In this document: piece by piece, positions 16,320-25,609 of the stretch | Position numbering within the stretch: position 1 is the stretch's first letter | Layout of the letters: the number at the start of each line of letters is the position of its first letter | Made by a program: the position numbers and the translations under genes | The notes under the pieces: model-generated | Databases searched by the model: none | What the model saw: only the letters and a program-made list of their open reading frames with translations | Told to the model about the DNA's origin: nothing | Assembly (NCBI RefSeq): GCF_015062615.1 | Contig: NZ_SUUH01000007.1 | Coordinates: 62,001 to 126,000, forward strand | Direction of reading: 5' to 3' | DNA length: 64,000 bases | DNA from: Denitrobacterium detoxificans | GTDB lineage: Bacteria > Actinomycetota > Coriobacteriia > Coriobacteriales > Eggerthellaceae

Positions 16320-17975
16320 ATGGAGCAACATCGCAGCAGACATTCAGCACGCCCCTCTCATGCGGCCCATGATGCCGCTTCTTCTCGTGATGCCCGGGGC
16401 TACAGCCGGTCCAACGCCGAATCGTATCGCCAGCGTGCCGCGCGCGCTCGTTTGGAAGAGCGCATGGCCAATGGTGCGCAGGAGTCCGAGGCAGAATCTC
16501 GCCGTTCGTCTCGCGTAGGCCACGCGCAGGAATCAGCCCATTCCCATGCTCGTACGCGTGGTGCCCGTTCGCGTGATGCCGCCGAAACGCCGCGTACCGT
16601 AGACGCCCGGTATTCTCGTCGCGGGAACACGCGCTACGCCGACCAGGTGAATCCTAAGCATCGTAGGAATCGCATTATCAAGCGCGTGGCCATTGTCCTT
16701 GCCGCGCTTCTTACCTGCGTGGGTGCTGCCGCCGCGATATACATTGGCGTTATCAACGGTAATCTTTCCGCGGGGCTCGATAGCGGTCTGAATAACGTGC
16801 TCGTGCAGACCAACCTTACCAAGGAGCCCTTCTACATGGTGCTCCTGGGTACCGATGAATCCATTCAGCGCGAAACCGACAGCACGACGGATGGCACGTA
16901 TCGAACGGATACCATCATCCTGGCGCGCATCGACCCAGTGAACAAGAAGGTCACGCTTATCTCGATGCCGCGTGACAGCTACGTTAGCATGGGCTCGTAT
17001 GGCGAGCACAAGCTGAATGCCGCCTATGCCTACGGTGGTGCCGAACTGGCCGTTTCCACCATTTCCGATTTGGCCGACGTAGACATTTCCCATTTCGCAC
17101 TCGTTGACATGGATGGCGTGGTTGAAATCGTCGATGCCCTGGGTGGCATCGAGGTCGACGTGCCTATGGAAATCGACGACGACATGGCAGGTGGCCATTT
17201 GGATGCCGGCTTGCAGACGCTCAACGGCGAGCAGGCGCTCATCTTGGCGCGCAGCCGTCATGCCTACGACGAATATGGCAATGGCGACGAGTATCGCGCT
17301 GCCAACCAGCGCCTGGTTATCTCGGCTATTGCGAAGAAGCTGCTCGCGTCCGATGCGGCTACCATCGCCAGTACGGTTACGGCGCTTTCCGAGTGCGTGC
17401 AGACCGACCTATCCGTTTCCGATATCGTGGGGCTTGCCCAGGTTATGCGGGGTCTCGACTCTTCTACCGATATTTACAGCGCCACTATGCCCACCACGTC
17501 GGCTTACGTCGACGGCTTGTGGATCGAGCAAGTGAACACGAGCGAGTGGAAGACCATGATGAGTCGCGTGGACCAGGGCCTTTCGCCTACGGAATCCTCC
17601 GAGATAGATAGTGCAACGGGTATCGTACTGTCGTCGGCGGGGGATGGTGCCGCCGAAGAGGCCTCTGCGGCGGCGGAGTCGAAGGATGGCTCCATCGTCG
17701 TAAGGAACGGTTCGGGCTATACGGGGTTGGGAACGGAAGTGGCCAATACGCTTACGAGCGCGGGCTATACGGTTTCCAGCACGGGCAATGCCGATAACTT
17801 CGACTACAAGAACACGGTCGTTCTCTACAACGATTCGTCGCGCGCCTCCCAGGCAAAAACAATTGCCGAAACCATTGGACATAGCGCATCCGCGCAAAAG
17901 AACGATGGTTCGTACAGCATTTCAGGCGACTTCCTGGTTATCGTGGGGTCGACGTACGCAAACACCACCTCGTAG
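16320..17975 (+). CDS. LytR-CpsA-Psr (LCP) family protein with LytR_C domain
   Basis: A protein of about 551 residues that transfers lipid-linked polymers onto peptidoglycan. An unusually long Arg/Ser/Ala-rich cytoplasmic tail (about 117 residues) precedes one membrane helix (about 118-142). The extracellular LCP domain follows with 'YMVLLGTDE', 'TIILARIDPVNKKVTLISMPRDS' and 'ILARSRHAYDEYGNGDEYRAANQ', carrying the catalytic arginines and aspartates. A C-terminal LytR_C domain ('IVVRNGSGYTGLG...') ends the protein. The start is uncertain: the ATG at 16320 has GAAGG very close, and an in-frame ATG at 16281 is an alternative. A strong terminator follows. Confidence 0.9.
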   Translation: MEQHRSRHSARPSHAAHDAASSRDARGYSRSNAESYRQRAARARLEERMANGAQESEAESRRSSRVGHAQESAHSHARTRGARSRDAAETPRTVDARYSRRGNTRYADQVNPKHRRNRIIKRVAIVLAALLTCVGAAAAIYIGVINGNLSAGLDSGLNNVLVQTNLTKEPFYMVLLGTDESIQRETDSTTDGTYRTDTIILARIDPVNKKVTLISMPRDSYVSMGSYGEHKLNAAYAYGGAELAVSTISDLADVDISHFALVDMDGVVEIVDALGGIEVDVPMEIDDDMAGGHLDAGLQTLNGEQALILARSRHAYDEYGNGDEYRAANQRLVISAIAKKLLASDAATIASTVTALSECVQTDLSVSDIVGLAQVMRGLDSSTDIYSATMPTTSAYVDGLWIEQVNTSEWKTMMSRVDQGLSPTESSEIDSATGIVLSSAGDGAAEEASAAAESKDGSIVVRNGSGYTGLGTEVANTLTSAGYTVSSTGNADNFDYKNTVVLYNDSSRASQAKTIAETIGHSASAQKNDGSYSISGDFLVIVGSTYANTTS

Positions 17976-18005
17976 GTTCGGGCTTCCGTCATATACTCTG
18001 TCTCC

Positions 18006-18043
18006 GTGGCACTTTCGTGTGGTAAAGTGCCACGTTTCTTTTT
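18006..18043 (+). terminator. Intrinsic terminator after the LCP gene
   Basis: A 10-bp stem, GTGGCACTTT (18006-18015) with AAAGTGCCAC (18024-18033), followed by GTTTCTTTTT. Confidence 0.9.
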
Positions 18044-18121
18044 CTGGGTATGCGCTTGTTACAATGCAGTGCAAAACAACTGCTTCGTACGCGCGCATGC
18101 GCGGGCGGAAGGGAGGTCCAC

Positions 18122-19480
18122 ATGTCGTTGCCAGCACCCAAGGCAGACGCGAAAGCCGATAACCGTACCACCGTCGAACTGGGATCGGTGCTTCCGCGCA
18201 CCGCTACCGTGAAGGACGGCCATCTCTACGTCGGCGGCGTCGACATGGTGGAGTTGGCTCGCGAGCAGGGTACGGCCCTGTACGTGTACGACGAGGAAGA
18301 CCTGCGTTCTCGCATCCGCGAGTACGTCGAGGCGTTTTCCGCAGCGTATCCCAATTCGGAAGTCATCTACGCCAGCAAGGCGTTTTTGAATCGCGCCATG
18401 GCGAAGCTGGTGGCCGAAGAGGGTGCGAACATCGACGTGTCCGGTGGTGGCGAGCTTGCCATCGCCCAGGCTGCGGGCTTTCCCATGGAGCGCGTGTTCG
18501 TACATGGCAACAACAAGACGCCCCAGGAATTGGAAGAGGCCATTTCCGCAGGCGTGGGCTGCATCGTGCTCGATAGCCGCATCGAACTGGATCGCGTGAA
18601 CAAGATTGCCGGTCGCTTGGGCAAGGTGCAGGACGTCTACATGCGCATCACCCCTGGCGTGGAAGCCGATACGCACGAATACATTCGCACGGGCATGGAG
18701 GACAGCAAGTTCGGCTTCACCATGCGCGAGGATTTCGCGTTCAATTGCGTGGGCGACGTGCTTGCGGCCGAAAACGTGCATCTGCGCGGCCTGCACATGC
18801 ATATTGGCTCGCAGATCTTCAAGCTGCAGCCCTTTGGCGAGGCCATTGCGGTGGGCGTGGAACTCATTGCCCGCATCAAGGAACGCTACGGCTTCGAAAT
18901 CGACGACCTTGATATCGGCGGCGGCGTTGGCATTGCCTACATGGCCACCGACGCTCCGGCAACCATTCGCGAATTTGCGCAGATTACCGCAGACGCTCTG
19001 CATGAGCAGTGCGCGAAGTTCGGCGTGAAGGAGCCGCGCGTCCTTACCGAGCCCGGTCGCAGCATTGCCGCTTCCGCTGGCATCACGCTGTACACGGTGG
19101 GCATTCTGAAGACGCTGCCCGGCATTCGCAAGTATGTGGCAATCGACGGCGGCATGAGCGACAACGTGCGCACTGCCCTGTACCACGCCGATTACGAGGC
19201 CGTTATCGCGAACAAGGCCGACCAGCCGCGCACCGAGATCGTCACGCTGTGCGGCAAGCATTGCGAGAGCGGCGACGCCGTGGTGCTCGATGGTTCGCTG
19301 CAGACGCCCGAGCTGGGCGATATCGTGGCCGTGTTCGGCACGGGCGCGTACTGCCGCAGCATGAGCAGCAACTACAATGGCCAGCCTCGTCCGGGCGTGG
19401 TTTTCGTGAAAGATGGCCAGGCGCGCTTGGTTACGCGTCGCGAAACGTACGCCGACCTTCTGGCTTGCGACATCGATTAA
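18122..19480 (+). CDS. lysA: Diaminopimelate decarboxylase
   Basis: A 452-residue fold-type III PLP enzyme, last step of lysine synthesis. The PLP lysine is K86 in 'VIYASKAF'. 'GGGELAIAQAAGF', 'HMHIGSQI' (His stacking on PLP), 'LDIGGGVGI' and 'EPGRSIAASAG' follow in order, and 'CGKHCESGD' provides the conserved active-site cysteine near the C-terminus. I chose the ATG at 18122 because GGGAGG sits 5 nt upstream. A TACAAT (18060-18065) could be its -10 box. The homoserine dehydrogenase gene follows after 40 bp, so the two form an aspartate-family unit. Confidence 0.96.
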   Translation: MSLPAPKADAKADNRTTVELGSVLPRTATVKDGHLYVGGVDMVELAREQGTALYVYDEEDLRSRIREYVEAFSAAYPNSEVIYASKAFLNRAMAKLVAEEGANIDVSGGGELAIAQAAGFPMERVFVHGNNKTPQELEEAISAGVGCIVLDSRIELDRVNKIAGRLGKVQDVYMRITPGVEADTHEYIRTGMEDSKFGFTMREDFAFNCVGDVLAAENVHLRGLHMHIGSQIFKLQPFGEAIAVGVELIARIKERYGFEIDDLDIGGGVGIAYMATDAPATIREFAQITADALHEQCAKFGVKEPRVLTEPGRSIAASAGITLYTVGILKTLPGIRKYVAIDGGMSDNVRTALYHADYEAVIANKADQPRTEIVTLCGKHCESGDAVVLDGSLQTPELGDIVAVFGTGAYCRSMSSNYNGQPRPGVVFVKDGQARLVTRRETYADLLACDID

Positions 19481-19520
19481 CATATACAAGTATGCGTAGC
19501 ACTGCGGGAAAGGAATTGGC

Positions 19521-20810
19521 ATGACGGTGAAACTTGGTCTGGTAGGCACGGGTACGGTCGGCGGCGGCTGCCTGGATATCCTGTCTGCCCATCGTGACGA
19601 CTTCAAGCGTCTGAACGGCATCGACGTCGAGCTGGTGCGCGTGTGCTCGCGCAATTCCGAAACCGCTGTTGCCCGTGGCGTGGAAGATTTGTTTACGACC
19701 GACTTCAACGACGTCATCAACGACCCGGAAGTCGATATCGTCATCGAGCTTATTGGCGGCACCACCGCTGCCTACGACCTGGTTATGGGCGCGCTGCGTG
19801 CGGGCAAGAACGTAGTTACCGCCAACAAGGCGCTCATGGCCACCCATGGCAGCGAAATCCTCGAGCTTGCGCGCGAAAAGGGCCTGGAGGTTGCGTTCGA
19901 GGCGAGCGTTGGTGGCGGCATCCCTATCATCGGCCCCCTTACGCACGGCCTGCATGCCAATGGCGTTTCCAGCGTGCTGGGCATCGTGAATGGCACCACG
20001 AACTACATGCTCACGCGTATGAGCGAAACGGGCGCCACGTACGATGATGCGCTTGCCGAGGCGCAGGAGAAGGGCTTTGCCGAGGCCGATCCCACGGCCG
20101 ACGTCGATGGGTTCGATGCTGCGGCGAAGATTGCCATCCTTTCCACGATTGCGTTCAATACGCCCGTGAACTTGGACGACGTGTATACCGAGGGCATTCG
20201 CAACATCATGCCCACCGACCTTGCCGCTGCCAAGGAAATGGGTTACTGCGTGAAGCTGCTGGCCATTGGCAATCGCACCGATGCCGGCGTCGACGTGCGC
20301 GTGCATCCCACCATGGTGCCGCTGTCGCACCCATTGGCCACGGTAAACGGCGTGTTCAATGCTATTTACGTCGTGGGCGACGCCGTGGGAGAGACGATGT
20401 TCTTTGGCGAAGGCGCGGGCGCGGGTGCTGCAGCTAGCGCCGTTATGGGCGACGTGCTGGAAGTGGCACGCCACGTGCAGCAGGGTTGCACCAACCAGGT
20501 CATTCCCGGCAACGACGGGCTTTCCCTGGTGCCCATGGAAGAGCTCACCACGCGTTATTACATTCGCTTCGTGGTGGAAGACCGCCGCGGCGTGCTCGCG
20601 TCTACGGCGCGCGTATTCTCCGACCACGACGTGAGCGTGTACTCGGTTATCCAGCGTGGCAGCAACGAGAACGTTTCCGGCGTCGACTTGGTGTACATTA
20701 CGCATACCGCGCAGGAGCGCGATATTCGAGCGGCAATCCAGGACATTCGTGCGCTCGACGGCGTGCTCGTGAGCGGTCAGGAGCCTACGGTTATTCGCGT
20801 GCAGAAGTAA
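19521..20810 (+). CDS. hom: Homoserine dehydrogenase with ACT domain
   Basis: A 429-residue NAD(P)H enzyme reducing aspartate semialdehyde to homoserine for threonine and methionine. The nucleotide-binding 'GLVGTGTVGGG' is at the N-terminus, and 'ANKALMATHG' and 'ASVGGGIPIIGPL' are family motifs, as is the catalytic-lysine region 'EADPTADVDGFDAAAKIAIL'. A C-terminal ACT domain ('YYIRFVVEDRRGVLASTARVFSDHDVSV') suggests allosteric control by an end product, as is usual in Gram-positive enzymes. AAAGGAA precedes the ATG. It is cotranscribed with lysA and followed by a terminator. Confidence 0.96.
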   Translation: MTVKLGLVGTGTVGGGCLDILSAHRDDFKRLNGIDVELVRVCSRNSETAVARGVEDLFTTDFNDVINDPEVDIVIELIGGTTAAYDLVMGALRAGKNVVTANKALMATHGSEILELAREKGLEVAFEASVGGGIPIIGPLTHGLHANGVSSVLGIVNGTTNYMLTRMSETGATYDDALAEAQEKGFAEADPTADVDGFDAAAKIAILSTIAFNTPVNLDDVYTEGIRNIMPTDLAAAKEMGYCVKLLAIGNRTDAGVDVRVHPTMVPLSHPLATVNGVFNAIYVVGDAVGETMFFGEGAGAGAAASAVMGDVLEVARHVQQGCTNQVIPGNDGLSLVPMEELTTRYYIRFVVEDRRGVLASTARVFSDHDVSVYSVIQRGSNENVSGVDLVYITHTAQERDIRAAIQDIRALDGVLVSGQEPTVIRVQK

Positions 20811-20834
20811 CCGCGTGCGCTTTCTGTTTGCTCG

Positions 20835-20863
20835 GGCGTCGTCGAAAGGCGGCGCCTTTTTTT
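20835..20863 (+). terminator. Intrinsic terminator after hom
   Basis: Stem GGCGTCG (20835-20841) with CGGCGCC (20850-20856, one G-U pair), then seven T. Confidence 0.85.
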
Positions 20864-21041
20864 GGCGCTTTGACCTTTTGTTATGTACATAGTGGGAGTA
20901 ATATCGTTTCTCGCGGGAATCTTTGTTCGTAGATTAATGTAACCTAATGGTTCGCGTGTTTACTCATACGGCTAGTGTGGTAGTATTGAGCCGTTTCGTC
21001 TATGGGGAGGGCAGGTGCCGTCCCTCGAAAGGGGTAAGAAT

Positions 21042-22112
21042 ATGATTTGTCCGAAATGCGGTGCTTCACAGCTGGAAGGAACGAAGTTCTGCACTTCGTG
21101 CGGCAGTGAACTCTCTGGCACTGACGCTGATCAGCCTACCGTGGCGCAGCCTGCTGCTCCCGCTCAGCCTGCTGTGGCCCCCACTCGGCCTGTTGCGGCT
21201 CCTACGCAGCCCGTGACCGGCACGGTTCCTCCCGCGGGCTACACGCAGCCCGGTACCGCTCCCTCTTCCCAGCCTTCCAATGGCAAGGTAACGGGTGCGT
21301 TCGTCTGCGGTATCCTGTCCATCATCTTCGCGTTCATCATGCCCATCGTGGGCATCATCCTGGGCATCGTGGCCATCGCCATCGGTTCCAGCGCTTATCG
21401 CGAGACGCAGGAGTCCCGCGCCAAGACGGGCAAGACCTGCGGTATCGTCGGTCTGGTCATTTCTATCCTGTGGATCGTAATTGCCATCATCTTCTCGGCT
21501 ACTATCTTGGCCATGGTCTCCTCTGCCGACCCCAGCCTGCTCAATAGCAACGGTAGCTCCAGCATCAATACGCCCGCAACGCCTTCGACGCCCTCGACGC
21601 CGTCTTCCGACGACGAGGCTGCTGCCATGGCCTGCGTGCAGGATTACCTGGACACCAACCTGACGTTCTCCGACAGCGAGATTTCTTCTCTGGCTTCTCA
21701 GATCGATAGCTCTTTCAGCTCCAGCACGGGCTTCGGACTTTCCCAGGTTGGCGTTGACCCCAATCAGTTTGCCAAGTGGCTCGTGGGCGACCTGAGCGGC
21801 ACCGCCACGAGCGCCAACGTTGCCGATGGCGAAGGTACGGTTACTTGCTCTATCACCACGCGTGACTTCGATTACTTCATGACCGACTTCCAGACGTCCG
21901 TCAATAACCTCGACTCCTCTTCGTTCTCCGATATGGATAGCGCATATCAGGCCATTGGCGCTCTCATGCTGCAGTCCATGGATAGCACGCCTGTGGTTAC
22001 CCGCACGCTCGACATCGACGTGGAAAACACCATGGGCGAATGGGATATCGAGTACCCCGCTCTCACCGCAAGCGATCTTTCCGATCTCATCTACGGTGGC
22101 ATGAACCTGTAG
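21042..22112 (+). CDS. Zinc-ribbon and DUF4190-type membrane protein
   Basis: A 356-residue protein of unknown function. The N-terminus 'MICPKCGASQLEGTKFCTSCGSEL' is a double CxxC zinc ribbon. A Pro/Ala/Gln-rich linker (about residues 35-90) leads to a DUF4190-like pair of hydrophobic helices ('GAFVCGILSIIFAFIMPIVGIILGIVAIAIGSSAY' region and 'GIVGLVISILWIVIAIIFS'). The C-terminal 170 residues are acidic, Ser-rich and predicted outside the membrane. Such proteins are common in Actinomycetota, but I cannot assign a role. It stands alone between two terminators. Confidence 0.8.
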   Translation: MICPKCGASQLEGTKFCTSCGSELSGTDADQPTVAQPAAPAQPAVAPTRPVAAPTQPVTGTVPPAGYTQPGTAPSSQPSNGKVTGAFVCGILSIIFAFIMPIVGIILGIVAIAIGSSAYRETQESRAKTGKTCGIVGLVISILWIVIAIIFSATILAMVSSADPSLLNSNGSSSINTPATPSTPSTPSSDDEAAAMACVQDYLDTNLTFSDSEISSLASQIDSSFSSSTGFGLSQVGVDPNQFAKWLVGDLSGTATSANVADGEGTVTCSITTRDFDYFMTDFQTSVNNLDSSSFSDMDSAYQAIGALMLQSMDSTPVVTRTLDIDVENTMGEWDIEYPALTASDLSDLIYGGMNL

Positions 22113-22141
22113 TTTATTGCTTCGCATAGTCAAGCTTGCCT

Positions 22142-22171
22142 GGGCCGTCCGCGTATGCGGGTGGCCCTTTT
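22142..22171 (+). terminator. Intrinsic terminator after the zinc-ribbon protein gene
   Basis: Stem GGGCC-GT-CCGC (22142-22152) with GCGG-GT-GGCCC (22157-22167), followed by TTTT. Confidence 0.75.
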
Positions 22172-22283
22172 GCGTATCTATGTATTGTGGCCTTTGTGCC
22201 GTAACGTAGGCGTAACGCGGCCTCTAATTCGGGCATGTTAGAATCGGTTCACTATTGAATCGAGCTGCCGAAGGGAGAGGTGC

Positions 22284-23522
22284 ATGGTAATGGAACGAGT
22301 CAATCGTAAGATTGCGCTGGTTACCATGGATGTGCGTCTACCCGGCGAAACGCAAGGCCTCGACCGCACGGCGTTCATCGCCGGCATGTTGGCAGATGCG
22401 GGTTACGAGGTCGACCTTATTACCAGCTCGTTCCAGCACTGGGATAAGGCCCAGCGCAACACGGCCGACCCTGCGTATCAAACGCATGGGTATCGCGTCG
22501 TCTTTATCGATGCGCCTAATTATTCCAAGAACGTTACGCCCAGCCGCGTGCGCAATCACACCATCGTCTCGCGTCGTCTTGCCGAGTACTTCAAGAGCCA
22601 CAACGAATATGGCCTGGTCTTGGCAAAGGTTCCGCCGAACGATATGGCCCTGGTGTGCGCCAAGTACGCCGAAGAGGCGGGCATCCCCTTCGTGGTCGAC
22701 GTGAACGACCTGTGGCCCGAAGCCATGCGCATGGTCTTCGACGTGCCCGTGCTCAGCCCCTTGCTGTTCCGCGGCTTCAAGCGCGATGCCGAAGCGGTGT
22801 ACGCGCGCACTACCGCCGCCATTGGCACTTCGGAAGAATACGCGCTGCGCCCCAGCAAGTACATGAACCACGTCATTCCGCATATCACCGTGTATGTGGG
22901 CAACGACGTTTCCGCCTTCGATGCCGAGGCTGCCGCACATGCGTCCTTGGTGCATAAGCCCGAAGACGAATTCTGGGTTACCTATGCGGGCACCATTGGC
23001 ACCAGCTACGACATTCGCACCATGGTGCTTGCCGCCGACCATTTGAAGCGCTGCGGGCATACCGACGTGCGCATGGTCATTCTGGGCGATGGCCCGCTTG
23101 CCCCCGAACTGCGCCAACTTGCCGCGCAACTTGGCTGCAACTGTACGTTTTTGGGGTATCGCCCCCACGAGGAGATGGCTGCGTACCTGCAGGCCTCCGA
23201 CGTGTTGGTGAATTCCTTTGTGAAGAAGGCCCCGCAGAGCATCGTTTCGAAGATTGGCGATTATCTGGCTGCGGGCAAGCCCATGATCAATACGCTGGCG
23301 AACGAGGAGTTTACCCGCAAGGTCACCAACGACGGCTTTGGCGTGAATATTGTCTCGGAAGACCCCGATGCTCTGGCTGCCGCCATTCTTGAACTGCAGG
23401 AACGTCCCCAGGTGCGTGCTCGCATGGGCGCTGCTGCTCGCCGTATTGCCGAAGAGCAGTTCGATCGTCCGGTTGCCTACCAGCGTATCGTCAAGCTCGT
23501 CGACAATCTGCTTTCCGAATAG
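22284..23522 (+). CDS. GT4-family glycosyltransferase
   Basis: A 412-residue GT-B glycosyltransferase. The N-terminal domain starts 'KIALVTMDVRLPGETQGLDRTAFIAGMLADAGYEVDLIT', typical of GT4 enzymes. The C-terminal domain has 'WVTYAGTIGTSYDIRTMVLAADHL', 'MVILGDGPLAPEL' and the nucleotide-sugar region 'LQASDVLVNSFVKKAPQSIVSKIGDYLAAGKPMI', where the usual E(x7)E motif is weakly recognisable. It probably builds a cell-wall or exopolysaccharide glycan; donor and acceptor are unknown. GGGAGAGG precedes the first of two closely spaced ATGs. It is monocistronic and followed by a terminator. Confidence 0.85.
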   Translation: MVMERVNRKIALVTMDVRLPGETQGLDRTAFIAGMLADAGYEVDLITSSFQHWDKAQRNTADPAYQTHGYRVVFIDAPNYSKNVTPSRVRNHTIVSRRLAEYFKSHNEYGLVLAKVPPNDMALVCAKYAEEAGIPFVVDVNDLWPEAMRMVFDVPVLSPLLFRGFKRDAEAVYARTTAAIGTSEEYALRPSKYMNHVIPHITVYVGNDVSAFDAEAAAHASLVHKPEDEFWVTYAGTIGTSYDIRTMVLAADHLKRCGHTDVRMVILGDGPLAPELRQLAAQLGCNCTFLGYRPHEEMAAYLQASDVLVNSFVKKAPQSIVSKIGDYLAAGKPMINTLANEEFTRKVTNDGFGVNIVSEDPDALAAAILELQERPQVRARMGAAARRIAEEQFDRPVAYQRIVKLVDNLLSE

Positions 23523-23540
23523 CACCCCCCCCGTTTCGCC

Positions 23541-23564
23541 ACGCCGCCTACGGGCGGCGTTTTT
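23541..23564 (+). terminator. Intrinsic terminator after the GT4 gene
   Basis: An 8-bp stem, ACGCCGCC (23541-23548) with GGCGGCGT (23553-23560), tetraloop TACG, then TTTTT. Confidence 0.9.
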
Positions 23565-23709
23565 CATGCCCGAAATGGGAAGAACCCGTATCGGGCTGCA
23601 GGCCAATGCGGGTTCGTTTCTTGGAACCTGCTGCGCACGGGGAGGGGGTCCGTGCGCAGCGCGGAATTGCGTAAGGTGCGTCGCGCGGGGCGTACGCGAC
23701 CGGTATTGG

Positions 23710-25356
23710 CTACATGGCGCCCAGGCGCTTGCCCAGAACGTAGCCCTGGGTGTAGTTGTGGCCCAGGTTCAGGCCAAACACGGTGAGCGGGTAATCGATG
23801 CCGCCGTAGAAGCCGCCTGCAACGTTGCCGATGGCGTACAGGCCGGGGATGGCTTCGCCTTCGGGCGTGACGCACTGCAGGTCGTCGTTCACCTTTACGC
23901 CGGAGCATAGGGCGCTCATGCGCACGTGGCGATGAATGCCGTAGTAGGGCGGGGTGTCGATGGTCTTCAAGTAGTCGGGCTTCAGGCCGAAGTCCACGTC
24001 GGCGCCATTTGCGCAAAGCTCATTGAAGCGGGCGATGGTTTTCTTGAAGTTCGCGACATCGGTGACGCCCAGTTTCTCGGCCAGCTCGTCCAGCGTGTCG
24101 GCTTTGTAGGTGCCGATCATCGTGGGGATGACCGCCTTGCGTTCGACGTCCTCTTCGGGCATGTACACGCGCAGGCCCTCGGGGTCTACCAGCTTGCCGG
24201 GGAAGGCAGCGGCCTTTTCCATGTAGGCGGAGTCGAAGACCTCGATGTAGTTGCCGCGGTCCTTTTCGCTGCGAAGGTAGCAGTTCATGAGCGACATCTC
24301 GGTGTCTTCGCGGCAGAAGCGCTCGCCATCCATCTTCATGCGCAGGAAGGGCATGTCGCACATGGAAGCGGGGCCCGCGTCGAAGTCGTGGAGCATCTTG
24401 GTGTGGCCGAAGTCTTCGATGCAGCCACCGGCCCATACCACCATCTTGTGGCCGTCGCCCGTGCGGCCGTGCTGTTTCTGGTCCAGATACTGCAGGTCGG
24501 GCAGGTAATACTTCAGCATCTCCTCGTCATTCTGGTAGTCGCCGCTGGCAACGACCACGCCGTTGCGGGCGTTGAATTTCACGTAGGTGTGGTCGGGCAT
24601 AAGGGCGATAACGCCGGTGACGCGGCCATCCTTGTCGGTGACCAGCTGTTTTGCGGGCGTGCTGTAGAAGATTTCCACGCCCTCGCTTTCGGCCTGCTTG
24701 CACATGGCCTTCATGCCGTCGCCCGTGCAGTAGGGCTTGGGGCCGAAGAACGAGGTGACGAAGGACATGTTGTAGCCGAACTTCTTGATGAGGGGCATGT
24801 GCTGCGCGTTGCCCTGGTCGATGACCTGCGCGCCGCCGGCTGCGGATTTCTCGATGACCCACTTCACGGCCTCGCCGCTGTTCTGGGCCCACATTTCGAT
24901 GAGGGCGCGGTTGGGGCGATGCTGGCTGTCGGTCATGAGCTGGCCGATGAGGTGGGCAACATGAGATGGGTCGCTGTTTTCCAGGTCGATGCCCGAGCCG
25001 GAGTTACCATGAGCGGATGCTTCGGCTTCCTTCTGGAGTAGGGCTACGCTTGCGCCTGCCTCCAACGCCGCCAGGGCGCAGGGAACGCCGGGGCTGCCGG
25101 CGCCAATGACCACGACGTCGTAATCGCGCTCTTCGGCAATCTTGGTAATCGGATCGGGCTTATTGGCCAGGAATCCGGGCAGGCCGTCGCGGAAGTGACC
25201 CGCTTCGGTGGTGGTTCCCGTGGTGGTGGCGCCGCCGTACCCTTTCGCTTCGGCGCTCTTGGGTCCGCATCCGGCCAGAGCCGATGCGCCTGCCACGCTT
25301 GCCGCGGCTACGCCTCCCAGCTTGAATAGATCTCGTCTGCTAAACGACTGTCCCAT
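23710..25356 (-). CDS. Tat-exported FAD-binding reductase (fumarate-reductase flavoprotein family)
   Basis: A 548-residue exported flavoprotein. The N-terminus carries a twin-arginine signal ('SRRDLFKLGGVAAASVAGASALAGC') ending in a lipobox-like cysteine. 'YDVVVIGAGSPGVPCALAALEAG' is the Rossmann FAD site, with 'GNSGSGIDL' and C-terminal 'GLYAIGNVAGGFYGGIDYPLTV' as family landmarks. It lacks an FMN-binding or heme domain, so it needs a separate electron donor. Related Eggerthellaceae enzymes reduce host, diet or drug molecules as electron acceptors; the substrate here is unknown. The ATG at 25356 has GGAGGG 9 nt upstream, whereas an ATG 9 bp further upstream directly abuts it. It is divergent from a LuxR regulator gene. 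Confidence 0.9.
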   Translation of the reverse strand: MGQSFSRRDLFKLGGVAAASVAGASALAGCGPKSAEAKGYGGATTTGTTTEAGHFRDGLPGFLANKPDPITKIAEERDYDVVVIGAGSPGVPCALAALEAGASVALLQKEAEASAHGNSGSGIDLENSDPSHVAHLIGQLMTDSQHRPNRALIEMWAQNSGEAVKWVIEKSAAGGAQVIDQGNAQHMPLIKKFGYNMSFVTSFFGPKPYCTGDGMKAMCKQAESEGVEIFYSTPAKQLVTDKDGRVTGVIALMPDHTYVKFNARNGVVVASGDYQNDEEMLKYYLPDLQYLDQKQHGRTGDGHKMVVWAGGCIEDFGHTKMLHDFDAGPASMCDMPFLRMKMDGERFCREDTEMSLMNCYLRSEKDRGNYIEVFDSAYMEKAAAFPGKLVDPEGLRVYMPEEDVERKAVIPTMIGTYKADTLDELAEKLGVTDVANFKKTIARFNELCANGADVDFGLKPDYLKTIDTPPYYGIHRHVRMSALCSGVKVNDDLQCVTPEGEAIPGLYAIGNVAGGFYGGIDYPLTVFGLNLGHNYTQGYVLGKRLGAM

Positions 25357-25480
25357 ACCTATCATCCCTCCAATGATGCGATGTTCGGCGCCGCTGCGTT
25401 CGCATGCTACGATGCGGCGCCCTTGTTGCGCACAATGTACTTCCATGCGCCCGCTGGGGTCTTCGCCTGTTTTTGAATTA

Positions 25481-25516
25481 GGTGGGGGATTGCTATCACC
25501 CCCGGGGTATCACCCC
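25481..25516. promoter_or_regulatory. Candidate LuxR-regulator operator in the divergent promoter
   Basis: TATCACCCC occurs twice (25494-25502 and 25508-25516), 14 bp apart. The second forms the dyad GGGGT-ATC-ACCCC (25504-25516). A further ATACCCC lies at the -10 region (25577-25584). The other LuxR/reductase gap at 48.75 kb carries similar G4T repeats. Confidence 0.5.
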
Positions 25517-25572
25517 AGGTTCAACTGGGGAAACGCAAAGAGGGCTCCATGCGGTGTGAGGGTGTGATTGCG

Positions 25573-25578
25573 TATAAT
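25573..25578 (+). promoter_or_regulatory. -10 box of the LuxR regulator gene
   Basis: A perfect TATAAT, 32 bp before the GTG start. No good -35 box is visible, which fits an activator-dependent promoter. Confidence 0.55.
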
Positions 25579-25609
25579 ACCCCTATGCGAAAAGCGGTTG
25601 GGAGGTCGC

